From assembly GCF_002797415.1 (NCBI RefSeq), contig NZ_KZ454944.1, forward strand, positions 2,560,665-2,624,664: a stretch of 64,000 bases of DNA. The letters run 5' to 3'. The position numbers and the translations under genes are program-made. Source of the stretch: Bacillus alkalisoli (GTDB lineage Bacteria; Bacillota; Bacilli; Bacillales; Bacillaceae_I). Every line of letters begins with the position of its first letter. Position 1 is the stretch's first letter. A model generated the notes under the pieces. It did no database searches, was not told the DNA's origin, and saw nothing but the letters and a program-made list of their open reading frames with translations. Shown in pieces: positions 34,655 to 43,785 of the stretch.

Positions 34655-34738
34655 TGATTTCATACATATCTCTCTCGATTATTGTGTAAAATAATAAAAC
34701 ATTATTTTTACTTTAGAAGAATACGGAGGCATGTAAGA

Positions 34739-35005
34739 ATGGGTTTTCTTTCAACGGTACTGTTTTTTCTACTTTTAACTTTCCTCATTTTTTTTGGAAG
34801 CTATTGTTTAACTCATCTCTTTCAAAAAGTATCTTTCCTCACACTACTTCTTTTTTCAGCTACGTTAACGATACTCTTTAGTGTATTAGCAAAATTAACA
34901 CATATATTACCTACCCTTATTTCAATGGCTACTTTAGTTGTCATTATTGGTCAATGGTCTTTTCATAAACTAACACTTTCTAAAAAAGATACGAAGCAAG
35001 GATGA
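34739..35005 (+). CDS. Small three-helix membrane protein, unknown
   Basis: 88 residues almost entirely hydrophobic, with three helices (about 3-24, 31-51 and 56-75) and a Lys-rich tail (SKKDTKQG). The ATG at 34739 follows CGGAGG by nine bases; an ATG nineteen codons upstream has no such site. It lies downstream of the structured RNA and may be controlled by it. No family recognised. Confidence 0.6.
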   Translation: MGFLSTVLFFLLLTFLIFFGSYCLTHLFQKVSFLTLLLFSATLTILFSVLAKLTHILPTLISMATLVVIIGQWSFHKLTLSKKDTKQG

Positions 35006-35026
35006 AAAGGTGCAGATTCTCTAATC

Positions 35027-35064
35027 AGAAGAGCCATCCTCTTACAGGGACTCTTCTTTTCTTT
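35027..35064 (+). terminator. Terminator after the three-helix protein gene
   Basis: AGAAGAG / CTCTTCT stem followed by TTTCTTTTT. Confidence 0.8.
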
Positions 35065-35105
35065 TTAGCTATATAAAGCTTATGGTTGATAATTAAATAC
35101 TAATC

Positions 35106-35321
35106 CTGTTGATTTCCGTGCAAGGCTGAGACTCCTCGAAAATGAATACGCATTTTCTTACGAAGGATGTGTCGCTTCGCAACCTTCCTTGTGCTGCGGG
35201 AAAAGCGTGGAGCGGGAGACCCACAGGCGCTTGCGCCGAGGAGTAGGTTTTTTCACGACAGTGAAAATAACCTTCCGTTTTACCGCCCGCGGAAAGCGAA
35301 GCCTTGCACGGAAATCAACAA
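35106..35321. repeat. R element copy 7 (with internal insertion)
   Basis: Arms CTGTTGATTTCCGTGCAAGG / CCTTGCACGGAAATCAACAA. Same orientation as copy 5. About 65 extra bases (around 35138-35203) interrupt the GACTCCTGCGGGAG arm; the inserted stretch contains its own hairpins. It lies between convergent genes and fills the gap. Confidence 0.87.
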
Positions 35322-35327
35322 CGAACT

Positions 35328-35765
35328 TTAACATAGCCTTCTATTTATACATGTAAAAAATGTATAAATAGCTAAAATACCAATTAACAACCCATTCATT
35401 TCATAGTAGATTAACATTTTAGATTGTGTTAATACTAACTCTAAAGCATTAGAGTTTCGAAATGTGATTAGAGGTAAGATAGATAGAAGCAATAATGGTA
35501 ACGACCAACTGAGAAATTTCATTCGATTAAAACACCACTCTCCCTCTTTCCATAACACTTCTTTTAATAGATGAGGTATAGAAAAATACATTCCTAATAC
35601 GTAGGAACAAATAACAGTAAAGACAATATAAGGATAATAGGAAAAATTTGATATACTATATAAAGACACGTCTCTTTGTAGCTTGACAGCTAACCATAAT
35701 ACAAAAAATGTCATAAAAGCATATAGTACATATCCAACAGTTGTAATTTTTTTATTTGTCATCAT
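35328..35765 (-). CDS. Four-helix membrane protein, unknown
   Basis: 145 residues with four membrane helices (about 10-28, 40-62, 85-103 and 118-138) and a central loop with WKEGEWCFNRMKFL. No recognised family. AAAGGAAGG precedes the ATG; two consecutive ATGs are possible starts. It ends immediately beside an R element. Confidence 0.65.
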   Translation of the reverse strand: MMTNKKITTVGYVLYAFMTFFVLWLAVKLQRDVSLYSISNFSYYPYIVFTVICSYVLGMYFSIPHLLKEVLWKEGEWCFNRMKFLSWSLPLLLLSILPLITFRNSNALELVLTQSKMLIYYEMNGLLIGILAIYTFFTCINRRLC

Positions 35766-35888
35766 AATCCCTTCCTTTCATAACAACATATGCACACTTT
35801 TACCATTGTATTTATGTTTAAAGAAGTTTTGAGAGGGAATGGAAAAACTGAATTATACATAGAAAAAAATATTTAAAGGAGGATTTTT

Positions 35889-37319
35889 TTGAGTGCAAAT
35901 ATGATCGGTTTTAGTTTTGTCGTTTTAGGAATATTATTAGTTTTAGGAAAGATCATTCGTGTAAAAACACCACTTTTGCAAAGATTATTTTTACCTAGCT
36001 CTATTATTGCAGGTATAGTAGCTTTGCTAGTTGGACCAGAAGTTTTAGGAAGAATAATAAATCCTTTTATTGATGAAAGTTCGTTTTTTTATGATGGCGT
36101 TTTTCCTTTATTCATTTTAGATGTATGGCGGACTTTACCTGGTTTATTTATCAATATTGTTTTTGCTGCACTTTTCTTAGGGAAAGTTGTACCTAATTTG
36201 AAGAAAATATGGTTAATAGCTGGACCTCAAGTTATTATGGGACAAACCGTTTCTTGGGGACAATACGTTGTAGGGTTACTATTAGTAATTTTAGTTTTAA
36301 CACCTTTTTTCGGGGTCAATCCGCTAGCTGGGGCTCTCATTGAAATTAGCTTCGTGGGCGGGCATGGAACAGCAGCAGGGTTATCAGGGACTTTTCAAGA
36401 TTTAGGCTATGCAGAAGGTGCTGATCTTGCGGTAGGTTTAGCTACTATCGGTATTATTTCTGGTGTCATTATTGGCATTATCTTAATTAACTGGGGGGCA
36501 AGAACTGGTAGAGCTAAATTTGTAAAAAATGCTGATTCTCTTTCAGAAGAAAAACAAGAAGCAATAGTTGAACTAGAAGAGCGGGAAATGGCAGCAAAAG
36601 AAACGAAAAGGACCGAATCGATTGAACCGCTAGCTTTTCATTTAGGAATAGTTGGTGTTGCTATCGCTCTAGGATATGTGTTGCTTGAACTATTAATATT
36701 ATTAGAGAGAGTAACATGGGGAGCTTGGACAGGAACATACCTCTTTCCGTACGTCCCACTTTTCCCACTTGCAATGTTTGGCGGAATGCTCATTCAGATT
36801 TACTTAGATAAGACTGGTAAAGCAAGCTACATTAATCGAGAAATTGTTAATCGAATTTCTGGATTTTCATTAGATGTTTTAATCGTTAGTGCTCTTGCTT
36901 CCCTTTCGTTAGCCGTAATAGGAGATAATCTTGCTCCGTTTCTCATTTTAGCAACTGCGGCAATTATTTGGAATGTTTTCGCTTTTGTTGTGCTAGCTCC
37001 ACGAATGATTCCTCAATATTGGTTCGAACGTGGAATTGGAGACCTAGGGCAGGCGATGGGAATGACAGCTACTGGACTATTATTAATGAAAATTGCCGAT
37101 CCTGAAAATAAGTCTCCTGCATTAGAAGGGTTCGGATATAAACAACTTTTGTTTGAGCCGTTTGTCGGCGGAGGGCTGTTTACCGCTGCATCATTGCCGC
37201 TAATTTATCAATTCGGACCAGTGGCCATTCTAATTTTCGCAACAATCGTTATGACAATTTTCTTACTAGTCGGTTTGTTTTACTTTGGTGGAGGCAAGCC
37301 AGTACAAAATAAAGGCTAG
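35889..37319 (+). CDS. Sodium/glutamate symporter family (GltS/ESS) protein
   Basis: 476 residues with about ten membrane helices in two inverted halves. GltS-family landmarks include PSSIIAGIVALLVGPEVLG, the reentrant motif GGHGTAAGLSG, GQAMGMTATGLLLMK and FVGGGLFTAASLPLI. The central loop (about 210-245) is charged, as in the family. It imports glutamate or a related dicarboxylate with Na+, inferred from homology. The start is TTG with GGAGG upstream. It is a single gene with its own terminator. Confidence 0.86.
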   Translation: MSANMIGFSFVVLGILLVLGKIIRVKTPLLQRLFLPSSIIAGIVALLVGPEVLGRIINPFIDESSFFYDGVFPLFILDVWRTLPGLFINIVFAALFLGKVVPNLKKIWLIAGPQVIMGQTVSWGQYVVGLLLVILVLTPFFGVNPLAGALIEISFVGGHGTAAGLSGTFQDLGYAEGADLAVGLATIGIISGVIIGIILINWGARTGRAKFVKNADSLSEEKQEAIVELEEREMAAKETKRTESIEPLAFHLGIVGVAIALGYVLLELLILLERVTWGAWTGTYLFPYVPLFPLAMFGGMLIQIYLDKTGKASYINREIVNRISGFSLDVLIVSALASLSLAVIGDNLAPFLILATAAIIWNVFAFVVLAPRMIPQYWFERGIGDLGQAMGMTATGLLLMKIADPENKSPALEGFGYKQLLFEPFVGGGLFTAASLPLIYQFGPVAILIFATIVMTIFLLVGLFYFGGGKPVQNKG

Positions 37320-37335
37320 TGTGTTATGAATGGTA

Positions 37336-37364
37336 AAAGGGATGACTAGGCGTCATCCCTTTTA
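37336..37364. terminator. Bidirectional terminator
   Basis: AAAGGGATGAC / GTCATCCCTTT stem between convergent genes, with T-rich ends. Confidence 0.88.
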
Positions 37365-37370
37365 TTATAA

Positions 37371-38348
37371 TCACATCGATTTTCTTAGTGCTTGAAATGG
37401 TTTAGAAACTAGAAATACGATTAGCTTATTCCCTGTAAACCAAGTAACAAAAATACTCAATAAGAAAAGTAGAAGGTAATCAAAAACGGACTGAATGGAT
37501 TGGCCAAAGTTCGTTTCAAAAACCCATTTAATGATAAATCCATGTAGTATATAAACATAAAACGAACGTTGTCCGATAGCAGTGTAGAACCTCTCTTTTA
37601 TCGGCACGACTGTAAAGAAAGAAAAAGTTATAAGTAAACTAATTGTATACATAACTAACCGAATTACGATATCGATCATCGAACTTGAAGTATATGTGCC
37701 ATATAGAATGGATGCTCCAACTATATTACCCAGTATAAAATACACCACAGTAAAAGAAATAATTAATGTTCCTACTGCAGGTACTAACCATTTCTTCTTT
37801 TTTATTTCCTCGAAAGCAGAAGTATTAAACAAATAATAACCTATTAAAAAGAACGGAAAAAAATTGAACGTTCGGTCTAAGCTTAAGAACCTGTCAGGTA
37901 CCTCGATAAACCCTGCAGAAATACCAATAATAATGGAGAGTGTTATTGCGTATGCAGGTCGTAATTTAGTGAAAAGAGGTAAAAGTAATTTCCATGCAAT
38001 CATACTAAGTAAAAACCACATTGCCCATCGTGGAGTAAAATATTGTAAAGTAAAATCAGTATTCGAATACAAGTTGTTATAGTAAACTGTGTAAACCGTT
38101 TGTAATATTAAATACGGAAAAAGTAATTGAGTAACTATTTTGGTATAGTACTTTTTCTTTTGAAAGTTTTGGCTAAAGTAACCAGCTAATAAAATAAAAG
38201 CTGGCATGTGAAATATATAAATAAAATGATAAATAGCTCCTAACCATTCCTCATTCCCTCGATACGGGGATATTACGTGTCCTAATACAACTAGGAAAAT
38301 GAGGATAAACTTTGCATTATCAAAAAAAGCGTTTCGGTTGTTAACCAT
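37371..38348 (-). CDS. Acyltransferase 3-family membrane protein
   Basis: 325 residues with about ten helices. It opens FFDNAKFILIFLVVLGHVI, whose His belongs to the conserved catalytic region of O-acyltransferases of the OafA/fucose-4-O-acetylase type; FIYIFHMPAFILLAGYF is the second family motif. It probably acetylates a surface polysaccharide or lipid. AAAGGAGAGG precedes the ATG. Confidence 0.86.
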   Translation of the reverse strand: MVNNRNAFFDNAKFILIFLVVLGHVISPYRGNEEWLGAIYHFIYIFHMPAFILLAGYFSQNFQKKKYYTKIVTQLLFPYLILQTVYTVYYNNLYSNTDFTLQYFTPRWAMWFLLSMIAWKLLLPLFTKLRPAYAITLSIIIGISAGFIEVPDRFLSLDRTFNFFPFFLIGYYLFNTSAFEEIKKKKWLVPAVGTLIISFTVVYFILGNIVGASILYGTYTSSSMIDIVIRLVMYTISLLITFSFFTVVPIKERFYTAIGQRSFYVYILHGFIIKWVFETNFGQSIQSVFDYLLLFLLSIFVTWFTGNKLIVFLVSKPFQALRKSM

Positions 38349-38516
38349 CTTTTTCCTCTCCTTTTTAATAGGTGTGTTCCATTCTAGTACGAAAAACTAT
38401 TCGAAGAGATGTAATTAAAGATGACTGTATTGTAACTGGAAAATTCCACAATAACGATATACGAAAAAAAGGAAAAGAGGAGCAAAATGCCCCTCTCTTC
38501 CTTAACCGATTTTTTA

Positions 38517-38783
38517 TTAACTTAAACTTATTTCATTTTTCAATAAAGATGAAAGAACTTCTACCGCTTCTTTTTCATCTAATCCTTCTGCTTTTATCGT
38601 TATTACATGACCGTTTGAAATACCTAGGGAAAGCAAACCCATAATACTTTTTGCATCTATCGTAGCAGTATGCCTGACGACTTTTATGTCTGATTGAAAC
38701 TTATTAGCTTGTTGTACAAAAAAATTAGCAACGTTTGGAAACAAATCTTCATTCAAAGTGATAGTAATTTGTTTAGATACCAT
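38517..38783 (-). CDS. HPr-family protein lacking His15 (Crh-like)
   Basis: 88 residues with the complete HPr fold length. The phosphotransfer site is lost: positions 15, 17 and 18, normally His, Arg and Pro, are Phe, Asn and Val (EDLFPNVANF). The regulatory site is kept as KSIMGLLSLGIS with Ser46 at exactly the right position. B. subtilis Crh likewise lacks His15 and acts as a CcpA co-repressor when Ser46 is phosphorylated by HPrK; this protein differs from Crh at the 15-18 site and in location, so it is a paralogue rather than clear Crh. GGAGAGG precedes the ATG at 38783. Confidence 0.85.
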   Translation of the reverse strand: MVSKQITITLNEDLFPNVANFFVQQANKFQSDIKVVRHTATIDAKSIMGLLSLGISNGHVITIKAEGLDEKEAVEVLSSLLKNEISLS

Positions 38784-38895
38784 TCGCCTCTCCGCCTTCA
38801 TTCTAAATTATTATATCGTATGTTATTTGTGACAACTGTTTAACAAATAATAATAAAATGGGCGGAAACAGTATCATTACAAACAAAACAGAAAT

Positions 38896-38942
38896 ATTAC
38901 AGGAGTGTTAAAGGTGCCAGGCACCTTTAACACTCCTGTAAT
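38896..38942. repeat. Perfect 47-bp palindrome (REP-like)
   Basis: Two 23-bp arms, ATTACAGGAGTGTTAAAGG-TGCC and its exact complement, flank a single central A. The centre is AAAGGTGCCAGGCACCTTT. It lies between the HPr-like gene and ykuV, next to the ykuV terminator. It is too long and too exact for an operator or an ordinary terminator. Confidence 0.9.
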
Positions 38943-38980
38943 AAAAAAGGGAGAAGCAGCTAGTTAGCTTTTTCTCCCTT
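38942..38980 (-). terminator. Terminator after ykuV
   Basis: AAGGGAGAA / TTCTCCCTT stem with inner AGCTAACTAGCT and six T on the minus strand. Confidence 0.88.
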
Positions 38981-38993
38981 GTTGCATATTTGT

Positions 38994-39440
38994 TTATTTT
39001 TCTTCTTTGCCTAATACTCTGTTTAAGCGTTTCTTTAGCATTTGCATTCCTGTTCCACCAGCTTGGAAGTGACGAAGTTTTCCTTCTTCATCAAATACAT
39101 AATAAGCTGGAACGTATTTATTTTCAAAAGCATCTGTTAATTTATGTTCACTATCAACAAAGATTGGTTGTGTAATATCGTGTCCTAAAGCCATTGAACG
39201 AATTACTTCAATGTTTAAATCATCTTCTGATCTTGGCATGTGAACAGCAACCACATTTAATTCATCGTCATAGTCATCACGTAGTTCATTGATTTCTGGC
39301 ATAGCTTCTTTACACATATAACAGCTTACCGACCAAAAATGAATTAATGTAGCTTTCCCCAATAGCTCGTCCTTTGTCACCTCATCATTTATCCATTCTG
39401 TAGCACCATTTAATTCTGGCATTTCTTCTCTTAATTTCAT
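38994..39440 (-). CDS. ykuV: Thiol-disulfide oxidoreductase YkuV
   Basis: 148 residues, the same length as B. subtilis YkuV. Thioredoxin/ResA-like fold with the active site CYMC in FWSVSCYMCKEAMPEIN, and the near-identical segments VVAVHMPRSEDDLN and ITQPIFVDSEHKLTDAFENK. It is cytosolic, with no signal peptide, and reduces protein disulfides. The ATG at 39440 has AAGGAG nine bases upstream; an ATG three codons earlier abuts it. In B. subtilis it lies right of ccpC in the yku cluster, so it has moved here. Confidence 0.92.
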   Translation of the reverse strand: MKLREEMPELNGATEWINDEVTKDELLGKATLIHFWSVSCYMCKEAMPEINELRDDYDDELNVVAVHMPRSEDDLNIEVIRSMALGHDITQPIFVDSEHKLTDAFENKYVPAYYVFDEEGKLRHFQAGGTGMQMLKKRLNRVLGKEEK

Positions 39441-39736
39441 TACATACATCTCCTTACAACAATTATTAGTTCACCTTTAAATTAGAATAATTATTATTTA
39501 ATATAGACTTTATTATAAATCCATCCTTCTCCCTTGTCAACTAGATTATAATAATTTTAAATAAATAATAAAAATAATATGCTCATGAACGAATTCATGG
39601 TTCACTAAAAGTTTCATCTAAAACATTCCGTAATATTCTTATTGATAATTAAAATAAACATTCTACATTTCTTTCGTATGAAAGACGATATGTCATTTCA
39701 TACTAACCATATATAGAACCGAAAGGGATGTTTACT

Positions 39737-40165
39737 ATGAATGAAAAAAAACTAATGATGACCATTAGCATTTTACTTATGTTAATTATAAGCACTTCCT
39801 GTTCACCTCGAGCAGATAGGGGGGGACCAGATGCGGTAACGAATACGATGTATGATGGTCAAAGACCAACTAATAATGAAGTAATAATTGGAGCTAAAAA
39901 TCATGCCAAAATTGATCTTGAAGACAAAATAAACCCTAAAAGTTTTTATACTAAAGAGGAAGGAAAAGAACTTGTTAGAAAACATATTAATTTACAACCA
40001 ACAACTGATTCTAAAATTACATTTGAAGGTTTGGATGGAAAACTTTATGTTTACCATGTATACGATGAGATTACAATAAACAATGAAACAAATAAACTTA
40101 CAAGAGGTTGGTATACGGTAAATCCAAATAAAGGAGAAGTAAAAATACATTATCGAAATGAGTAA
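39737..40165 (+). CDS. Lipoprotein, unknown
   Basis: 142 residues with a lipoprotein signal ending ISTSC. The N-terminus of the mature part is Arg/Gly-rich (SPRADRGGPDAVTN). The C-terminal half has an extracellular domain with YVYHVYDEITINNETNKLTR and RGWYTVNPNKGEV. No family recognised. GAAAGGG precedes the ATG. It has its own terminator. Confidence 0.72.
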   Translation: MNEKKLMMTISILLMLIISTSCSPRADRGGPDAVTNTMYDGQRPTNNEVIIGAKNHAKIDLEDKINPKSFYTKEEGKELVRKHINLQPTTDSKITFEGLDGKLYVYHVYDEITINNETNKLTRGWYTVNPNKGEVKIHYRNE

Positions 40166-40228
40166 GTTCCATTTCCTTATATATGAGTACTAAACAAACG
40201 CATTTATAAAAATTGCTCACATAACAAA

Positions 40229-40270
40229 CGGGAGAGTATGTATTTCTAACTCTCCCGCTTTCTTTTTATC
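40229..40270 (+). terminator. Terminator after the lipoprotein gene
   Basis: CGGGAGAGT / ACTCTCCCG stem followed by CTTTCTTTTT. Confidence 0.88.
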
Positions 40271-40296
40271 GGTAGTGTAATAAAAACATTAGTACC

Positions 40297-40449
40297 TCAA
40301 TCAAGTCCATAATTACGGTTCGTTTAATGAAAAACGAATATTTTAGTGAAATACAAAATAATATGTTCGTTTATTAAAGTGTATAAATACAGAATTCGAT
40401 GCTATCATTCGTTTTTCGTATAGTAGTCATACATTATGAAACGGACTCA
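40297..40449 (-). mobile_element. P element copy 3 (MITE-like)
   Basis: 153 bp, opposite orientation to copies 1-2: left end TCAATCAAGTCCATAATTAC, right end CATTATGAAACGGACTCA, with internal AAAAACGAAT / ATTCGTTTTTCG. The interior is nearly identical to copy 4. It occupies the gap between convergent genes. Confidence 0.78.
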
Positions 40450-40539
40450 CCTACTTGAACTGTGCTCAGGTCAAGACAACTACATTTTTACTATCTTGTG
40501 CATGCAGAATATGGTGAAATTTTTATCATTTTTTGAAAC

Positions 40540-41781
40540 TTAGTCTTTCCATAAGTGTAAAAGTTCATTGTTCTCTCCTCGAGCAAATACATCTAAGCGA
40601 CTTTGGCCCCAGGAGACGGCAGTTGGCTCAGAGGAAAGTTGGCCACCTATTTGCTCCCACTCACTCCAACGCTTTCCATTCCAATTTTTATAAATCAACT
40701 CAAAGTTTTCTCCACGAGCAAACACATCTAAACTATTTACACCTTTTGAAGCAACACTAGGACTGGAGCTTAAAGTACCTCCAAGGTTCTCCCAGTCGCT
40801 CCAACTGCTTCCGTCCCAAGATCTATGAATTAAATTTTGATTACTTCCTCTTGCAAATACATCTATTCTATTTGGCCCCCATGATACAGCGCCGGGAGCA
40901 GAAGTTAAAGTGCCACCCAGACTTTCCCAATCACTCCATCTTGTTCCGTTCCAATATTTATGGTACAACGTTCGATCTGTTCCTCTCCCAAAGACATCTA
41001 ATCTATTAGTAGACCAAGAACTAACAGCAGGGGATGAAGTGAGTACACCTCCAAGTGTTTCCCAATCATTCCACTTTTCGCCATCCCACCATTTATGAAG
41101 GAGAGCTTGATTCTCCCCTCTTGCAAACACATCTATTCGATTTGGCCCCCAAGACACTGCAGCAGGAGAAGAAGTGACTGGCCCACCTAATACTTCCCAG
41201 TCGTTCCACTGCGCTCCATCCCACCACTTGTGAATAAGTTCTCTATTCGTTCCACGAGCAAATACATCCAGTCGATTTGCTTCCCATGAACTTGCAGATG
41301 GTCCTGAGGTTAGCTGTCCCCCTAAACTCTCCCAATCGTTCCATTCTTTCTCAGGTGAATAGTCTAAGTTTTCTAATGTTAATCTAAACCCACGTTTTGT
41401 TATTTGTTCAACTTCAGTACTTGGTACACGATAAGATTCTAATAATTGAACTACCCACGAATTTTGATTTTTAAATTTATCCCATAACTGATTAACTTTT
41501 TGATTGGTTGATCCAGATACACTCTTTGCATTTACTACTGTAAATAAGACCATCTGTTGAATGATTGTTCTAGCAGTTAATCGATTCATATTATATTCCA
41601 TTAACTTTGCATAAATTGGCTCTAGTTCATCTTGTATTACTCCCCACACCTTTTGAAAAACTGGTTGAAACTGTCTGTAAAAATGTACATGTTCAGCATT
41701 CGAACTACTTTGATTTCTATGGTTGGTAGGATATTGCTGATAATATTGAGGGGAATGATAATACGGATAATAATAATACAT
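40540..41781 (-). CDS. Lectin-like (PLL/DUF346) propeller protein with Tyr-rich N-terminus
   Basis: 413 residues, no signal peptide. Residues 1-30 are Tyr/Pro/Gln-rich, about 30-145 form a helical domain, and 147-413 hold six 45-residue repeats. Each repeat follows W-x-D/E-W-E-x-LGG-x-L/V-T/S-S-x-P then SWG-x-NR-I/L-DVFARG and L-x-H-K-x-W-x-G. The pattern matches PLL-type fucose lectins and tectonin-like propellers. The Tyr-rich start without export signal suggests assembly onto the spore surface from the mother cell (inference). GGAGGGAAG precedes the ATG. It is monocistronic. Confidence 0.82.
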   Translation of the reverse strand: MYYYYPYYHSPQYYQQYPTNHRNQSSSNAEHVHFYRQFQPVFQKVWGVIQDELEPIYAKLMEYNMNRLTARTIIQQMVLFTVVNAKSVSGSTNQKVNQLWDKFKNQNSWVVQLLESYRVPSTEVEQITKRGFRLTLENLDYSPEKEWNDWESLGGQLTSGPSASSWEANRLDVFARGTNRELIHKWWDGAQWNDWEVLGGPVTSSPAAVSWGPNRIDVFARGENQALLHKWWDGEKWNDWETLGGVLTSSPAVSSWSTNRLDVFGRGTDRTLYHKYWNGTRWSDWESLGGTLTSAPGAVSWGPNRIDVFARGSNQNLIHRSWDGSSWSDWENLGGTLSSSPSVASKGVNSLDVFARGENFELIYKNWNGKRWSEWEQIGGQLSSEPTAVSWGQSRLDVFARGENNELLHLWKD

Positions 41782-41912
41782 CCCAACTTCCCTCCTCTTT
41801 TTAATAAATAATTAAACTTCTCCACTATTAACATATGTATATGAATAAACAAAAAATGAATGAATTTAAAAAACCGCATGAGAATTTATCTCATACGGCT
41901 TCGTTTTATTTA

Positions 41913-43211
41913 TTAATGTGCAGGAAAAAAGATCATTTGAATTAGGAAGATTACTCCGAATACGTAAATTAACGGATGTACTTCTTTTCCTTTCCCATTC
42001 ACTACTTTTAAGATTGGATACGTAATAAATCCGATAGCAATTCCTGTAGCGATACTGTACGTTAATGGCATTGCTAAAATGACTGCAAATGCAGGAAACG
42101 ACTCGTCAAAGTTTTTCCAATTAATTTTCGCTAAACCTTCCATCATAAAACATCCTACTATAATTAAAATTGGCGCAGTAATTGCTGGTAAAGAAGAAAT
42201 AGCCATAATAGCAGGTGAGAAGAAAAGTGCCACTAAAAATAAAAGCCCTACGACAACAGAAGTTAGTCCTGTTCTTCCTCCAGCTGCTACACCAGAAGAA
42301 GATTCAATGTACGCACAAGATGGGCTTGTCCCTAGTGACGCTCCAACTGTTGTTGCTACGGCATCCGATAAAGTTGCTTGTTTTGTACGAGTAAGTTTCC
42401 CATCTTTCATTAATCCAGCTTGTTCGGATACTCCAACTAATGTACCCGTCGAATCAAATATCGTAACAAGAACAAACGCAAAAACTACTGCATACAATCC
42501 ATTTGCAATAACCCCTTCAACTGCAACTCCAATAGGGATAAACTCTAAAGATGGGGGTAAAGAAAACACACCGTCAAATTGTAACATATTAAATGCAAAG
42601 CCAATAATAGCAGTTGTTAACATCCCTAAAAATAATGCACCAGTTACTTTTTTAACCATTAACACTAGCGTAATTAATAAACCAGCAATTGACAATGCAG
42701 CAATTGGATTAGTAAGGTCTCCAAGGGTCACTAATGTTTCGGTACTAGGTTGTACAATACCAGCCATCTGCAAACCAATAAATGCAATAAATAACCCTAT
42801 CCCAGCCGTAATACCGTATTTTAGCGGATCTGGTATTGCTTCAATTAAAAGTCTTCTCAATTTCGTTAGACTTAAAATAATGATAATAATACCAGCTAAA
42901 AACACTGTACCAAATACTGCTTCATATGTTAAACCTTGCGTAATTACAACACTAGTAAAATAAGCATTTAAACCCATACCAGGTGCAATAGCTATCGGAT
43001 ACTTTGCGAAAAGACCCATCATTAATGTTCCAATTGCAGCAGCGATGATTGTTGCTACAAATACTTGCTCAAAGGGAACTCCTGCAGCTGAAAGAATAGC
43101 AGGATTTACTATAACGATATATACCATAGTCAAAAAGGTAGTGAAGCCGGCTATTATCTCTGTCTTAACGTTCGTTCCGTTTCCTTTTAAATCAAAATAT
43201 TTTTCTATCAA
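41913..43211 (-). CDS. NCS2-family purine permease (PbuG/AzgA type)
   Basis: About 432 residues with 12-14 helices. Signature segments are TNVKTEIIAGFTTFLTMVYI, the substrate-site loop APGMGLNAYFT, FVLVTIFDSTGTLVGVSEQAG (quoted in part) and GASLGTSPSCAYIESSSGV. It imports guanine, hypoxanthine or adenine by proton or sodium symport. A TTG at 43211 is well spaced from a GGGGG motif; an ATG three codons upstream directly abuts that motif, so either start is possible. No purine riboswitch is visible in the 5' region. Confidence 0.88.
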   Translation of the reverse strand: MIEKYFDLKGNGTNVKTEIIAGFTTFLTMVYIVIVNPAILSAAGVPFEQVFVATIIAAAIGTLMMGLFAKYPIAIAPGMGLNAYFTSVVITQGLTYEAVFGTVFLAGIIIIILSLTKLRRLLIEAIPDPLKYGITAGIGLFIAFIGLQMAGIVQPSTETLVTLGDLTNPIAALSIAGLLITLVLMVKKVTGALFLGMLTTAIIGFAFNMLQFDGVFSLPPSLEFIPIGVAVEGVIANGLYAVVFAFVLVTIFDSTGTLVGVSEQAGLMKDGKLTRTKQATLSDAVATTVGASLGTSPSCAYIESSSGVAAGGRTGLTSVVVGLLFLVALFFSPAIMAISSLPAITAPILIIVGCFMMEGLAKINWKNFDESFPAFAVILAMPLTYSIATGIAIGFITYPILKVVNGKGKEVHPLIYVFGVIFLIQMIFFPAH

Positions 43212-43484
43212 TGATGACATCCCCCAAAATCCGAATATAAAAACCAAACACAATCTATAATATTCGTTTTTTATGCATTATTCAATAGAATATGTAAAAA
43301 AACTTCTTTAATCCATTAAGTTTTATTTTTTTTATTTCGGGTATTAATAAATATCAGAAAACAAACAATAATTCGTACTTATTTTAGAAAAATCTAAATA
43401 TTCTAAAAATAACACTTCACAAAGAAGCTTTATTATACGATAATAGGAGTAAGAAAAAAATAACCTTTAAAGGGGGCAAATCAA

Positions 43485-43715
43485 ATGCATAAACATTTTT
43501 CATTCTATCGTGAGCAAACAACAACTCATAACGACATTGACATGACGAAGGAAGAAAGGGCAGCCCAATTAGTTGTGGATCAATCCATATTTTCATTCCA
43601 CAAAGCTAGACTAATGAAGGAAATTGATAACGCCCTAACTGAAGGTAATAAACCAATATTCCTTGAACTTTCAAAGCAATATAACGAATTAACGGAAAAA
43701 TATGCTCATCTGTAA
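43485..43715 (+). CDS. IDEAL-domain small protein
   Basis: 76 residues. The C-terminal part, MKEIDNALTEGNKPIFLELS, is the helix pair known as the IDEAL domain of Bacillus regulatory proteins, here as IDNAL. The N-terminus is polar. In other proteins the domain mediates protein-protein contacts; its target here is unknown. AAAGGGGGC precedes the ATG. It is a single-gene unit with a strong terminator. Confidence 0.8.
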   Translation: MHKHFSFYREQTTTHNDIDMTKEERAAQLVVDQSIFSFHKARLMKEIDNALTEGNKPIFLELSKQYNELTEKYAHL

Positions 43716-43717
43716 AA

Positions 43718-43755
43718 AAACAAAGAAGCGGTTTGTATACCCGCTTCTTTGTTTG
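43718..43755 (+). terminator. Terminator after the IDEAL gene
   Basis: ACAAAGAAGCGG / CCGCTTCTTTGT stem; T-rich tails on both strands, so it may also serve the convergent gene. Confidence 0.9.
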
Positions 43756-43785
43756 TGTAATATTTCCCCCCTAATCCAAACACAC

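Noticed and set aside
42079-42963. Long plus-strand frame opposite the purine permease
   Set aside because: It is an antisense shadow 294 codons long rich in Ile, Asn, Thr and Ser; the minus-strand frame is a textbook NCS2 permease.
43254-43484. Purine riboswitch or PurR box upstream of the NCS2 permease
   Set aside because: No conserved purine-riboswitch core could be found. An AAAAACGAATATT-like PurBox match exists at about 43259-43271, but the second half-site is missing and the same motif occurs in the P elements, so it is probably chance.
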